Of a DNA stretch of 64,000 nt, positions 9,630 through 18,072 are shown in pieces. Source of the DNA: Kangiella profundi (GTDB lineage Bacteria; Pseudomonadota; Gammaproteobacteria; Enterobacterales; Kangiellaceae); contig NZ_CP025120.1 in NCBI RefSeq assembly GCF_002838765.1, positions 1,984,001 through 2,048,000 of the forward strand, read 5' to 3'. The position numbers and the translations under genes are program-made. Numbering within the stretch: the stretch's first letter is position 1; each line of letters begins with the position of its first letter. The notes beneath the pieces were generated by a model. It was not told the origin of the DNA, did not search any database, and saw only the letters and a list, made by a program, of their open reading frames with translations.

Positions 9630-11012
9630 CTAGCGTATGCCTGCGCGACGTAATGCTGAAGGAGTGAAGTGAGAATCACTAAACTCAACTTTGAAGTTAT
9701 ACATATTTTCCTGGTTATCTAAACCGATTACCAAGTAACGACCTGATGGAAGATCGTAATATGCTTCAAGCGTTGACCACAAAGTTGGTACGTCATAGTA
9801 GTTGACTAGATAAGCCATAGCTACACGCCACAACTCACCACGCTCATCATACATTTCTTCAGCAGCAATCTGCCAGCTGTCTTCATCAATATAGAACACG
9901 CGTTTCTTATATTGATGACGCGTATCTTCTTTCAAGTTTGCTTCTAAAACCCATACTCGATGTTTTTCATAACGAACCAGGTCAGAGTTAATCACGCCCG
10001 GCTGGATAATTTCATCATAAGTTACTTCATCAGAATGCAACTTGTATGTGTTGTATGGAATATAGATTTCTTTCTTGCCTGTAATAGTCCAGTTATAGCG
10101 GTCAGGAGCACCATTAAACATATCGAAATCGTCAGTGGTTCTTAGACCATCAGAAGCAGTACCCGGGGCATCATAAGCAACGTTTGGAGCACGACGCACA
10201 CGACGCTGACCAGTGTTATAAGTCCAAGCTTTACGAGGCTCTTTAACCTGGTCCATAGTTTCGTGAACCAATAATGCGGTACCTGCCAGACGTGCTGGAG
10301 CAGTTACGTTTTGACGGAACAAGAACAATACGTTACCTTCTTCCAGTTTTTCTGGAGTCATGTCTGGCTCATTGTAAATATGGTGCAGCTCATCTTTCAG
10401 CTTGACCAATACATAATCACCATCAGGTAATGGTGCCGCCTGACCTACTTCACGCTCTACAGAAACACCGCGATAACGTGTAATCGAGTTCCAAATTAGC
10501 TGTAAGCCATTTTCCGGGAACGGGAATGGGATACCAATGGCTGCGCCTTTGATACCGTTACCTTCCTGGATTAACTCAGCACGGGTAGCGTTTGCTTTGA
10601 TAGCATCCAAAACATGCTGAGGATATGAGGCACTACGACGAGTTGGATATATGTGCATTTTGAAACGGTCTGGATAAGCCTTGAATAAAGCAATTTGACC
10701 TACCGTAAGATGTTCTGCGTATTGCTGATAATTAGATGCATCAATCGTGAAGAGTTTTTCATCATCTGCGAAAGGATCAGGATGGTGATCACCCTCCTGG
10801 TAACCTTCAGGTATCATGTCTTCAGTAATACCGCCAGTCCAGGCTGGAATAGAGCCATCTTCATTACCTGCGCGAATAGAACCCATGGGTGTATAGATTT
10901 CTCCGCCTAATTGCGCAGCCTTTTCTTCTGATACTTTAGCGGATGCAACGCTCGTACACATAGCCGAAACGACTGCACCTGCCAATAACCATTTATTCAT
11001 CATTTTAGTCAT
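9630..11012 (-). CDS. DUF1329 outer-envelope lipid-binding-fold protein
   Basis: 460 aa. The signal peptide is KWLLAGAVVSAMCTSVASA, cleaved before K-V-S. The family pattern is clear: LGGEIYTPMGSIRAGNEDGSIPAWTGG near the mature N-terminus and a conserved RRVRRAPNVAYD stretch in the middle. The C-terminal half is beta-rich (YDVPTLWSTLEAYYDLPSGRY) and resembles LolA/LolB-type half-barrels. No enzymatic motif is seen. It sits 19 bp downstream of the DUF1302 gene, its almost constant partner. The biochemical role is not established; carriage of a hydrophobic compound across the periplasm is inferred. Confidence 0.93.
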   Translation of the reverse strand: MTKMMNKWLLAGAVVSAMCTSVASAKVSEEKAAQLGGEIYTPMGSIRAGNEDGSIPAWTGGITEDMIPEGYQEGDHHPDPFADDEKLFTIDASNYQQYAEHLTVGQIALFKAYPDRFKMHIYPTRRSASYPQHVLDAIKANATRAELIQEGNGIKGAAIGIPFPFPENGLQLIWNSITRYRGVSVEREVGQAAPLPDGDYVLVKLKDELHHIYNEPDMTPEKLEEGNVLFLFRQNVTAPARLAGTALLVHETMDQVKEPRKAWTYNTGQRRVRRAPNVAYDAPGTASDGLRTTDDFDMFNGAPDRYNWTITGKKEIYIPYNTYKLHSDEVTYDEIIQPGVINSDLVRYEKHRVWVLEANLKEDTRHQYKKRVFYIDEDSWQIAAEEMYDERGELWRVAMAYLVNYYDVPTLWSTLEAYYDLPSGRYLVIGLDNQENMYNFKVEFSDSHFTPSALRRAGIR

Positions 11013-11031
11013 ATCTTATACAACCCTTTTA

Positions 11032-12945
11032 TTAAAACGAATAACTTAATGCTAGCGAGACGTGATCTCGGTCAGAAATAAGATTTGCTGAACCACCACC
11101 GAAGTAGCTGTTATATGCAAAATCCCACTTCCATGCACTTAAGGTACTTAAACTTACCCCTGCTGATAATGACTTACGACCTTCCAGGAAGTTCGAGATA
11201 GGTGCAGGTGTGTTACCGCTCACGTCATGCTGGAATACGATACGTGGAGACATATTCCAACCACTGAATACATTGTTGTAATCCCAGCGCATTGCCATAC
11301 GGTAACCCCAAGAAAACTCATCAGCAAAACCGTTCTCAGTCATGCCTTCACATTCAGTTCGGATACGTTGACCTGTTGTAGGATTTGTAAAGCCACAGGG
11401 CGAAGTGCCTGTTGGGTCAAAACCAAATAAGCCATCAATTGTTCCGTTACCATTGTAGTCAATGGCACGATCTGGGTTGCCGGAACGGAAAGTACCTTCA
11501 GACTCAAATCGTAGCTCATCTTGACTTGGCATATCCAAAATTTGGTTAGCGCCCACTTCAACTAAGAAAGCCGTCTGGTCAGAACCAAAGACAGGCCCTA
11601 ATAATGAAGTTATAGTCATTTGTGCCTGTACAGTATCAAGTAATCTATAACCTGAAATTTCTTCTCCCAAGCCAACGCCATTAGCAACCTGACTGGTGCC
11701 GCTTGGTATTTGACCAATTGGCTCAAGAGTCGCGAATAACAATTCAACATCATCAACCTGCAAAGGCTCATCAACACGGTAAGAAATCTCACCCGCTACA
11801 GATAAACCACTGTCAGTTGCAGTATTAAAACTTAAGCCGTACATCTGAATATCTTCTGGATACTCAAGAAAACCAGTAACAACGCCCTCAGCATTAGCTG
11901 CATTAGCAGAAATAATTGGACGACGGTTGTGGTAATTCATGTAGTAGAAACCAAACTCTGTACCATATTCGGTGAAATAACCTACTTTGACACCGAACTG
12001 GCCTTGATCGTCTGCAAAACGTGTTTCATCGCGTAATGCAACGGTTCCTGGTTGACCTTCTGGGTACTGTGCAAAACCTAAGTGAACCTCTTCACCTTTC
12101 AGGCCTAAGAAGTCACGTGTAGAAAAATAAGTACCCGGCTCATCAAACTTAACTTCTTCAAATTCAAACTGATAGAAAGCTTCCATATTCCAGCTTTCAT
12201 TCAAGTCGAAAGACGTCCAGATCATACTGGTCGGAATAAAGGCCTCTTTAAGCTCGGCACCAGGATTTCTTAAGGTTCTCAGGTCTACGGGATTTGCCTC
12301 AGATAAACTGTGCTGGATAAAAGTACTTTCACCCCAGCTAACAACCTGCTCACCTAAACGAACCTGCATCACGTTGCCACTGTCGAACTCAAATGTTTTC
12401 CAAACATACATATCAAGCATACGAGCATCGTAACCCTGCTCTTCTCTTGCAGTATTTCTGCCATCTTGCCCGCCATAGCTATCTAGATTACGGAAGGGAA
12501 GCTCAGTGTCCATCAAAATACGGTCATAGTACCAAAGGCCGCGAGCAAATAAGCCCTGATCGCCATCCTTGTGACGAATGTCTAACTCATGAACGCCTTT
12601 GATCACTTGTGAAAAGAAATCACCCTTATCAAAATTTAGATTGCCATCGTCGGAGTTGTTAGACCATGCTCCCGGCGGGACAGTGCCAGAAAGGTAAGCA
12701 TTTGAAATTGGTTGTCCATTCTCAATTTGATAGAGATTTGACTTACCTACTAAGTTACGGTCTCGCTCTTCGACCCGCACACCGACACCTACCGATAAAG
12801 TAGTATCAAAGTTAACATCGTAATTTTCTGTGTCCCAATTGACCGCCTGACTGCTGGCAGCTGACACGGCTAATGCAACACCTGCTGCAATTTGAGATAA
12901 GCGCGTCATTGGAGAGCTTTTATGGTTTAACCCTGTATTTTTCAT
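11032..12945 (-). CDS. DUF1302 outer-membrane beta-barrel protein
   Basis: 637 aa from the ATG at 12945, which has AAGGAA six nt upstream; a longer in-frame extension lacks a plausible start. The signal peptide covers about residues 11-35 (SQIAAGVALAVSAASSQA). The mature protein begins VNWDTENYDVNFDTTLSVGVGVRV and continues in alternating beta-strand pattern with aromatic girdles, ending in HVSLALSYSF, the terminal Phe typical of outer-membrane barrels recognised by BamA. It is the first gene of the cluster with DUF1329, Ycf48-like and RND proteins. DUF1302 members are presumed channels, in many species next to hydrophobic-compound metabolism genes. The transported substrate here is unknown. 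Confidence 0.92.
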   Translation of the reverse strand: MKNTGLNHKSSPMTRLSQIAAGVALAVSAASSQAVNWDTENYDVNFDTTLSVGVGVRVEERDRNLVGKSNLYQIENGQPISNAYLSGTVPPGAWSNNSDDGNLNFDKGDFFSQVIKGVHELDIRHKDGDQGLFARGLWYYDRILMDTELPFRNLDSYGGQDGRNTAREEQGYDARMLDMYVWKTFEFDSGNVMQVRLGEQVVSWGESTFIQHSLSEANPVDLRTLRNPGAELKEAFIPTSMIWTSFDLNESWNMEAFYQFEFEEVKFDEPGTYFSTRDFLGLKGEEVHLGFAQYPEGQPGTVALRDETRFADDQGQFGVKVGYFTEYGTEFGFYYMNYHNRRPIISANAANAEGVVTGFLEYPEDIQMYGLSFNTATDSGLSVAGEISYRVDEPLQVDDVELLFATLEPIGQIPSGTSQVANGVGLGEEISGYRLLDTVQAQMTITSLLGPVFGSDQTAFLVEVGANQILDMPSQDELRFESEGTFRSGNPDRAIDYNGNGTIDGLFGFDPTGTSPCGFTNPTTGQRIRTECEGMTENGFADEFSWGYRMAMRWDYNNVFSGWNMSPRIVFQHDVSGNTPAPISNFLEGRKSLSAGVSLSTLSAWKWDFAYNSYFGGGSANLISDRDHVSLALSYSF

Positions 12946-13300
12946 ACAATTCCTTCCCCCATCGATAGGAATTAACTGTTCGCTGTAAACAAAAGTAAAC
13001 GGAAGACGGTAAGACGTCATACCACTTATAAATCGCATACTATCAATAATTTCTACTTATAAGCAAGCAATATAACGATGGTAATTTGTCAACAATTTTT
13101 GCAGGTGCAAGTTAGTAGCTAGGCAGTATTTTGCACAATAAACAAGCAAGTTATAGGAATAAGCAGGAAAGAACTCGCCTATATTGTACAACTTTTGAAC
13201 AGGTGAGTTTTTTGATGACTGACCAATGACAGGAAGGATAGCAAGCTAGTCCTTCCTGTTTATTTATTCAGTTGGCTCAATTAAAGTCCGTTTATATCGC
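12946..13300. other. Gene-free stretch with two hairpins and the cluster promoter region
   Basis: No gene seen. Two stem-loops occur: 13172-13209 (aactcgcct / aggtgagtt, followed by T's on the plus strand) and 13229-13259 (acaggaagga / tccttcctgt, 10 bp perfect). The second lies 42 bp after the stop of the 59-aa gene and may terminate the ABC operon, although its U-tract on that strand is poor. A TTGACA hexamer on the minus strand near 13090 may belong to the DUF1302 promoter, but no well-spaced -10 was found. Confidence 0.45.
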
Positions 13301-13480
13301 TTACTTGAAGAAATTCTTGATACTCAAGTGTATTTTATTCACTGTCTCAAGCGAGTTTAGAACTTCTATCTCTGGTACCGACTGATTCCATTGAATGGCT
13401 ACAATCGTTATCAGTGCTCCCATGCCTATATAAAGACAGGCTCTACTCAACCATTGAGTGCTTTTTTTGTTGTAAACCAT
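13301..13480 (-). CDS. Small single-pass membrane protein, 59 aa, last gene of the ABC-2 operon
   Basis: Not recognised, but well supported. The ATG at 13480 follows a strong Shine-Dalgarno (AAGGAGATAGATT). The protein starts with a basic stretch (MVYNKKSTQWLSRA), then one hydrophobic helix (CLYIGMGALITIVAI, residues 15-29), then a polar tail ending IKNFFK. The predicted topology is N-in, tail out. It begins 30 bp after the ABC permease stop on the same strand, so it is probably co-transcribed with the GntR-ABC genes. It could be a small regulator or subunit of that transporter. Confidence 0.7.
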   Translation of the reverse strand: MVYNKKSTQWLSRACLYIGMGALITIVAIQWNQSVPEIEVLNSLETVNKIHLSIKNFFK

Positions 13481-13510
13481 AATCTATCTCCTTTTTTGCG
13501 TGATAGGCTC

Positions 13511-14467
13511 TTAAAGAGCCTCATCACGGTAACGTCTAATCATAATCGCGCCGACCACAAATGCGGCACCGACAACAATCCCTAACCATAAATCCATATC
13601 CATAAGATGCTTACCAAAGCTTAAAGGAATCCAGTCCTCTTCGATGAAGTCAGCAGCATCACTTTCAATCACATCGCTAAAGTCACCAGCAATATTGGCA
13701 ACCGGAGTAATATAAGCTGCCCAAATCATCACAAAGCGCTCGCCAATGTATGAGGCAACGTGAGCTGTATTAGTGACGATACTTTCTGCAATAATCACCA
13801 GTACTACCGGGACTGTTGCAACTAGGAATGGCACCTTTTTAGTCCAGCTCGATACCAACAACAAGTAACCAATTATTGGCGCAGCCCACAAGGTCGCTAC
13901 ATAAAAAGCCTGCAACTGATAGAAAGCAATCACAAATAAGTTAGATGGCTGCCAAATATTACTCCAGGCGCTGGCATCCGATACCCAAGCAAAAATAGTA
14001 GCTAACATCATTATTGCCAAAGTCGTTATCTGTAATATGACCCAGAAGAACAGCGGTGCTAATACCATAGCTGTGACTACTTTCGATACCACCGTCATGG
14101 TGTCCGATATAGGCATTGATTTCCAAAACAGAATGCTACGATCTTTACGATCATCGTATAGCGCACCTAAACAATAGAAGAAGCCAACGATTGCCAATAC
14201 AAAGCCAAAGCTAAAGATGCCGCTATACATGCCCATTTGAACACCGATTGCTTTTGCTCTTGGGTCTACACTGACGTCATATAACTTAAACAAGCTAGTT
14301 AGATCATGACTACCCACACCATTGATTTGCACATTGCTGGTGCTGAAAACAAAGACGCCCAGGAAGACACCGAATACTGCTATTCCACCAATAATCAAAG
14401 GTACCCACTGAAGACCGGTCTTATTTTCCCAGTATTCTCTTTTTAATAAGGTCAGAAACGTTTTCAT
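13511..14467 (-). CDS. ABC-2 type transporter permease
   Basis: 318 aa integral membrane protein with about six hydrophobic segments: VPLIIGGIAVFGVFLGVFVF near the N-terminus, then SFGFVLAIVGFFYCLGALY, LAPLFFWVILQITTLAIMML, WAAPIIGYLLLV, FLVATVPVVLVIIAES and a last helix LGIVVGAAFVVGAIM. A YDDRKDRSILFWKSMPIS loop after helix 2 is the conserved cytoplasmic coupling region of bacitracin/YtrF-like ABC-2 permeases. Its start overlaps the end of the ATPase gene by 4 nt, so translation is coupled. Such GntR-controlled exporters often respond to cell-wall-active peptides, but the substrate here is unknown. Confidence 0.88.
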   Translation of the reverse strand: MKTFLTLLKREYWENKTGLQWVPLIIGGIAVFGVFLGVFVFSTSNVQINGVGSHDLTSLFKLYDVSVDPRAKAIGVQMGMYSGIFSFGFVLAIVGFFYCLGALYDDRKDRSILFWKSMPISDTMTVVSKVVTAMVLAPLFFWVILQITTLAIMMLATIFAWVSDASAWSNIWQPSNLFVIAFYQLQAFYVATLWAAPIIGYLLLVSSWTKKVPFLVATVPVVLVIIAESIVTNTAHVASYIGERFVMIWAAYITPVANIAGDFSDVIESDAADFIEEDWIPLSFGKHLMDMDLWLGIVVGAAFVVGAIMIRRYRDEAL

Positions 14468-15321
14468 GCGGCCTCTCCTTTCATTTTGGCAACAAACAGA
14501 TCGGCTACGCTCGGTTTGCGAACCTTACCTAATTCTTGAAGTTGCTCCTTAGCGATACCACTGAACAGGCATACCTTTTGCCCAAACACTTCCCTGACAT
14601 TCAGTGGTTTCATCGCTAAGGCAGCTTCCTCAAACTCCTTCTCAACCATTACTTCAAAATACGAGTCTGCAATGGCATCCATTGAATCATCAAGCACGAT
14701 TTTTCCGTCCTGGATAAAAATCAAATCACTTAATATGTGCTCAATTTCCTCAACCTGATGCGTAGTTATTATTATGGTTCGATTATCATCAAAATAATCG
14801 TTTAGCAGTTGCTCGTAGAATGATTTGCGGAACAGGATATCCAGTCCTAATGTTGGCTCATCCAGAATCAACAAGTCCGCATCAATTGCCATGATTAAGG
14901 CCAGGTGCAGTTGCACCACCATTCCTTTGGATAAGGACTTAACCCGGCTATTCCTTTTTATTTTTGTTTGTTCCAAGTACTTCTCACACAGCTCACGACT
15001 GAAACGAGGATGTACCCCCTCTACAAAGTCGATTGCCTGACTTACTTTAATCCAGCGAGGTAACACGGCCACATCAGCAATAAAACAGACGCGTTTCATC
15101 AGCTCATCGCGTTGTTTATGCGGATCCAGACCGAAAATATTAAGCTCGCCTTCGAAAGGTGTTAAACCTAACAGTGATTTTAGTAATGTTGTTTTTCCCG
15201 CACCATTCGGGCCAATAAGACCCAAAATACGTCCTGACTCTAACTCAAAGCTAACGTTATCAAGAGCTTTGAAGTTGCCATATTTTTTATTCAATCCTTT
15301 GGCTTCAATGATATTACTCAT
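14464..15321 (-). CDS. ABC transporter ATP-binding protein (YtrB-like)
   Basis: 285 aa nucleotide-binding subunit. Walker A is GPNGAGKTTLLKS, the signature is LSKGM (a variant of LSGGQ), Walker B is LLILDEPTLGLD, and the switch His is in TTHQVEE. The ATG at 15321 has GAGGAG upstream and overlaps the GntR stop by 8 nt, so it is preferred over a longer upstream extension. The LSKGM signature and the C-terminal extension after residue 220 are typical of exporters of the YtrB/CcmA group. It forms a transporter with the permease encoded directly downstream. Confidence 0.92.
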   Translation of the reverse strand: MSNIIEAKGLNKKYGNFKALDNVSFELESGRILGLIGPNGAGKTTLLKSLLGLTPFEGELNIFGLDPHKQRDELMKRVCFIADVAVLPRWIKVSQAIDFVEGVHPRFSRELCEKYLEQTKIKRNSRVKSLSKGMVVQLHLALIMAIDADLLILDEPTLGLDILFRKSFYEQLLNDYFDDNRTIIITTHQVEEIEHILSDLIFIQDGKIVLDDSMDAIADSYFEVMVEKEFEEAALAMKPLNVREVFGQKVCLFSGIAKEQLQELGKVRKPSVADLFVAKMKGEAA

Positions 15322-15688
15322 GATTGCTCTCCTCAGCTTTAGTACGATTGAAGAGATCATCCAATGAAATCTGCAAGCGTTCGATTTTTTTCAACAGTGC
15401 TGGCCACTCTACAGTCAAGAATTGCTCGCGCTCCTGCTTTAATAACTTCTCTTTCGCACCTTCAGTTACGAACATGCCTAATCCCCTTCGTTTTTCTGCT
15501 AATTCACTTTCAACCAATAATTGATAAGCCTTGGATACGGTGATCGGATTCAACTGATACTCTGCTGAAATGTTCCGAACCGAGGGCAAGGCATCACCTT
15601 CCTGCAAGCTTCCATCAAGGATCATATTGAGGACCTTATCGCGGAGTTGCAGGTAAATTGGCTGTGTGTCATCCCAATGTATTTGCAT
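15314..15688 (-). CDS. GntR-family transcriptional regulator, YtrA subfamily
   Basis: 124 aa, the short length of the YtrA group that has a winged-helix N-terminus and only a small dimerisation tail. The DNA-binding domain covers residues 10-78 with GDALPSVRNISAEYQLNPITV and the recognition helix SKAYQLL, then the wing around AEKRRGLGMFV. It heads the operon with the ABC ATPase, permease and 59-aa membrane protein. YtrA regulators usually repress their own operon; the perfect palindrome at 15800-15823 is a good operator candidate. Confidence 0.93.
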   Translation of the reverse strand: MQIHWDDTQPIYLQLRDKVLNMILDGSLQEGDALPSVRNISAEYQLNPITVSKAYQLLVESELAEKRRGLGMFVTEGAKEKLLKQEREQFLTVEWPALLKKIERLQISLDDLFNRTKAEESNHE

Positions 15689-15799
15689 ATTTAGCTACCT
15701 GTTGGCAGTTACCCTTTGTTGTTTTGAGTTAAAAACCATCAAAATCAACATCTTAGCTAGGCAAGACGGCTTTTATTACTTTAAGTGTCTCGCTGACAT

Positions 15800-15823
15800 G
15801 GTGTTATACTAAGATATAACACC
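15800..15823. promoter_or_regulatory. Palindromic operator of the GntR/ABC operon
   Basis: Two perfect 9-bp arms, GGTGTTATA and TATAACACC, separated by 6 bp (ctaaga), centred about 124 bp upstream of the GntR start. YtrA-type GntR proteins bind such inverted repeats over their own promoter; assignment to this regulator is inferred from position and symmetry. Confidence 0.7.
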
Positions 15824-15947
15824 GACTCTGTAAAACACTTTTTGCAATTTTTTTATAAAAAGGCTGTAACAAAGTGTGTATCAGCTCCTAAGAAGCTCAT
15901 CATATTAAAGAAAGCTAATGAACTGACTTACAAAGGCCTGTAAACTC

Positions 15948-16934
15948 TTGCCTTATGTTTTTCAGTTAATTATCAACGTGCAGAACTCAAAATTATTCCC
16001 TTTCACACCAGCCAACATACTGTTGCTTGTGCTTAGTCTGGCTTGCATATTCAGTTTATTACCTGCGAGTTATGCCTTGGCAGCCGGCCTGTTATGGGGT
16101 TGGTTCTTTGCTGATCAGCAGGCTTTACCACTGTCCAGCTGGGCCAGTCTGCTACTGAAGATAGCGATTGTTTTGCTTGGATTTAGCCTACCATTAGCAG
16201 AACTTTGGGGAACGGCAAGAGATAGCTTTGTTCTAACCGTCAGTGTTATCGCTGGTGCACTATTGCTTGGACTACTCATCGCCAGGTTACTCAAACTTGA
16301 CGCTCAACAGGGCTGGCTTATCAGTTCCGGGACAGCGATTTGTGGGGGAAGCGCCATTGCTGCTGTCGGTTCTTCCATAAAAGCCAATAGCCACAATATG
16401 GTTATTTCCCTTGCCATCGTTTTTATCTTAAATGCTGTGGCTCTGTTTATATTTCCTGCGGTAGGTCATTGGTTAGAGTTGTCACAGAGTCAATTTGGCC
16501 TGTGGGCAGCGCTGGGGATACATGACACCAGCAGCGTAGTTGGTGCTGCGGCGGTTTATGGCGAAGAAGCCCTGGAAGTAGCGACCACTACTAAATTATC
16601 ACGCGCCTTATGGATTATTCCTTTGGCAATTGTTGCGTCAATCTCGCAGCACTCTGGCAAGATCAAATTCAGCCTACCCTTATTTATTGTGTTCTTCCTG
16701 CTGGCCAGTGCCATTAGCAGTTTCTTACTAAGTCCGGAGCTTATGGCGCAAGTAGGCACTTACATCAAGCCTGCGTCCAAAAACCTGTTTGCACTCAGCC
16801 TGTTATGGATGGGCACCAGTCTAAACCGAGCAGCCATTAAGTCGATCCCGCTTCGCTCCATGTTACTGGGAATCATTCTTTGGCTTGCGGTCTCCATAAG
16901 CTCGTTGTACGTTGTGTCCCAATGGTACCCATGA
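15948..16934 (+). CDS. YeiH/UPF0324-family putative sulfate (anion) exporter
   Basis: 328 aa with about nine to ten hydrophobic helices. The family hallmark SSGTAICGGSAIAAVGSSI appears near residues 124-143, and a second conserved segment is LGIHDTSSVVGAAAVYG (about 190-207). C-terminal helices include LFALSLLWMGTSLN. YeiH proteins are inner-membrane transporters, annotated as sulfate exporters on limited evidence. The start is uncertain: TTG at 15948 is the longest choice and GTG at 15978 is an alternative; neither has a strong Shine-Dalgarno. The next gene, nudC, begins 23 bp downstream. Confidence 0.85.
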   Translation: MPYVFQLIINVQNSKLFPFTPANILLLVLSLACIFSLLPASYALAAGLLWGWFFADQQALPLSSWASLLLKIAIVLLGFSLPLAELWGTARDSFVLTVSVIAGALLLGLLIARLLKLDAQQGWLISSGTAICGGSAIAAVGSSIKANSHNMVISLAIVFILNAVALFIFPAVGHWLELSQSQFGLWAALGIHDTSSVVGAAAVYGEEALEVATTTKLSRALWIIPLAIVASISQHSGKIKFSLPLFIVFFLLASAISSFLLSPELMAQVGTYIKPASKNLFALSLLWMGTSLNRAAIKSIPLRSMLLGIILWLAVSISSLYVVSQWYP

Positions 16935-16957
16935 GCAATATCAGGTGAAAAAATAGA

Positions 16958-17860
16958 ATGTTCGCACTTCAATTTGATCAGCTCGACCGACAGGCCGAAT
17001 TAAGGGCCAACCCTTCTGAGTTAAGAGAGCTGGCTCAGCAGAAGAACAGCTTGATCCTTCCTGTCTATCACCAAAAATTACTATCAGGTGATAATGGTCT
17101 CATTTGGCTTAGCTGGAACAATTTGCAAAACAAGGTTTCAACCGTTCAAGATAAGCACCTGATTTACATTGGAAAGGTAACTATTGAGGGACGCCCTCAA
17201 CATTACTTCAGTTACCGTTTGACTAAACCAGAGGAGTTTATCCAAGCATTCCCAGAGGCGGGATTGAAAGGGTTGCGTGAGTTATTTCCTGATCTCAATG
17301 AAACTCAGTCCTATCTGGCCAATGTCGCCATTGGAATTGAACACTGGCACAACACACACCAGTTTTGTGGCTATTGCGGCCACGCAACTTATTCCAAGCT
17401 GGCTGGCTTTGTCCGTCAGTGCAGCAACCCTAACTGCGCTAAAGAACATTTTCCTCGCACCGATGCCGCGGTAATTTGTGCCATCAGTTTTCAGGATAAG
17501 ATTCTGTTGGGGCGTCAGGCCAGCTGGCCAGAAAAACGCTACTCAGTTATTGCAGGCTTTGTCGAACCTGGCGAAAGCCTTGAGCAGGCAGTAGCACGAG
17601 AAGCTGATGAAGAAGTTGGACTGGAAGTTACCAATATCCAATATTTCAGCTCACAACCCTGGCCTTTTCCACAATCGCTGATGACTGGATTTACTGCAGA
17701 CGCCACCCATTCTAATATCCGTTTAAAGGACCAGGAGCTGGAGCACGCGGACTGGTTCTCACGACAACAACTGATTGATTTGATAGCAAATGGCGAGCTT
17801 ATACTTCCCTATCGCTACTCGATCTCCAGAGCTTTGGTTGAAAACTGGCGTAGCCAATAA
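16958..17860 (+). CDS. nudC: NAD+/NADH pyrophosphatase, NAD-cap RNA decapping hydrolase
   Basis: 300 aa. The order is an N-terminal substrate-binding region (to about 125), a four-Cys zinc ribbon (CGYCGHATYSK then CSNPNC), and the Nudix domain. The Nudix box GFVEPGESLEQAVAREADEE is canonical. The NudC signature SQPWPFPQS follows about 20 residues later. The enzyme hydrolyses NADH to NMNH and AMP and removes NAD caps from RNA in the cytoplasm. All metal-binding glutamates are present. It lies 23 bp after the YeiH-family gene and may share its transcript. Confidence 0.96.
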   Translation: MFALQFDQLDRQAELRANPSELRELAQQKNSLILPVYHQKLLSGDNGLIWLSWNNLQNKVSTVQDKHLIYIGKVTIEGRPQHYFSYRLTKPEEFIQAFPEAGLKGLRELFPDLNETQSYLANVAIGIEHWHNTHQFCGYCGHATYSKLAGFVRQCSNPNCAKEHFPRTDAAVICAISFQDKILLGRQASWPEKRYSVIAGFVEPGESLEQAVAREADEEVGLEVTNIQYFSSQPWPFPQSLMTGFTADATHSNIRLKDQELEHADWFSRQQLIDLIANGELILPYRYSISRALVENWRSQ

Positions 17861-17914
17861 GTCCTTGAAATTGCAAAAATTAGCACACTTTTCTGTGTAT
17901 TTTTTAAACAATTG

Positions 17915-17943
17915 TTGACGACTCCCCATTTCTCAAGTAGAAA
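17915..17943 (+). promoter_or_regulatory. Sigma-70 type promoter
   Basis: TTGACG at 17915-17920 and TAGAAA at 17938-17943, with a 17-bp spacer. Transcription would begin near 17950, upstream of the leader ORF and the 119-aa gene. Confidence 0.6.
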
Positions 17944-18000
17944 TAATAGCAATCCTTATAACTGTTGCTTATAAAACAGTTGTACTTAAGGAGATACAGG

Positions 18001-18027
18001 ATGTTTAGGAAACCGCTGATTCTTTAG
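18001..18027 (+). CDS. Possible leader peptide, 8 aa (MFRKPLIL)
   Basis: An ATG exactly 7 nt after a full AAGGAG Shine-Dalgarno (17988-17993) opens an eight-codon frame ending TAG at 18025-18027. The Shine-Dalgarno is as strong as any in the window, which argues for real initiation. The stop codon lies inside a stem-loop that separates it from the next gene. No run of one amino acid is present, so it is not a classical amino-acid attenuator. Confidence 0.45.
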   Translation: MFRKPLIL

Positions 18028-18047
18028 CTTCAATCCACAGAGTCAGC
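18015..18047 (+). promoter_or_regulatory. Stem-loop between leader ORF and 119-aa gene
   Basis: Nine-bp stem with one G-U pair (gctgattct / agagtcagc). It includes the leader stop codon and ends 15 nt before the next Shine-Dalgarno. Flanking it, TTTAGGAAAC is directly repeated at 18004-18013 and 18052-18061. Confidence 0.45.
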
Positions 18048-18072
18048 AAGATTTAGGAAACAAGGAGTTCTT

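Noticed and set aside
13391..13585. 64-aa plus-strand ORF
   Set aside because: Antisense to the better supported 59-aa gene and the permease end.
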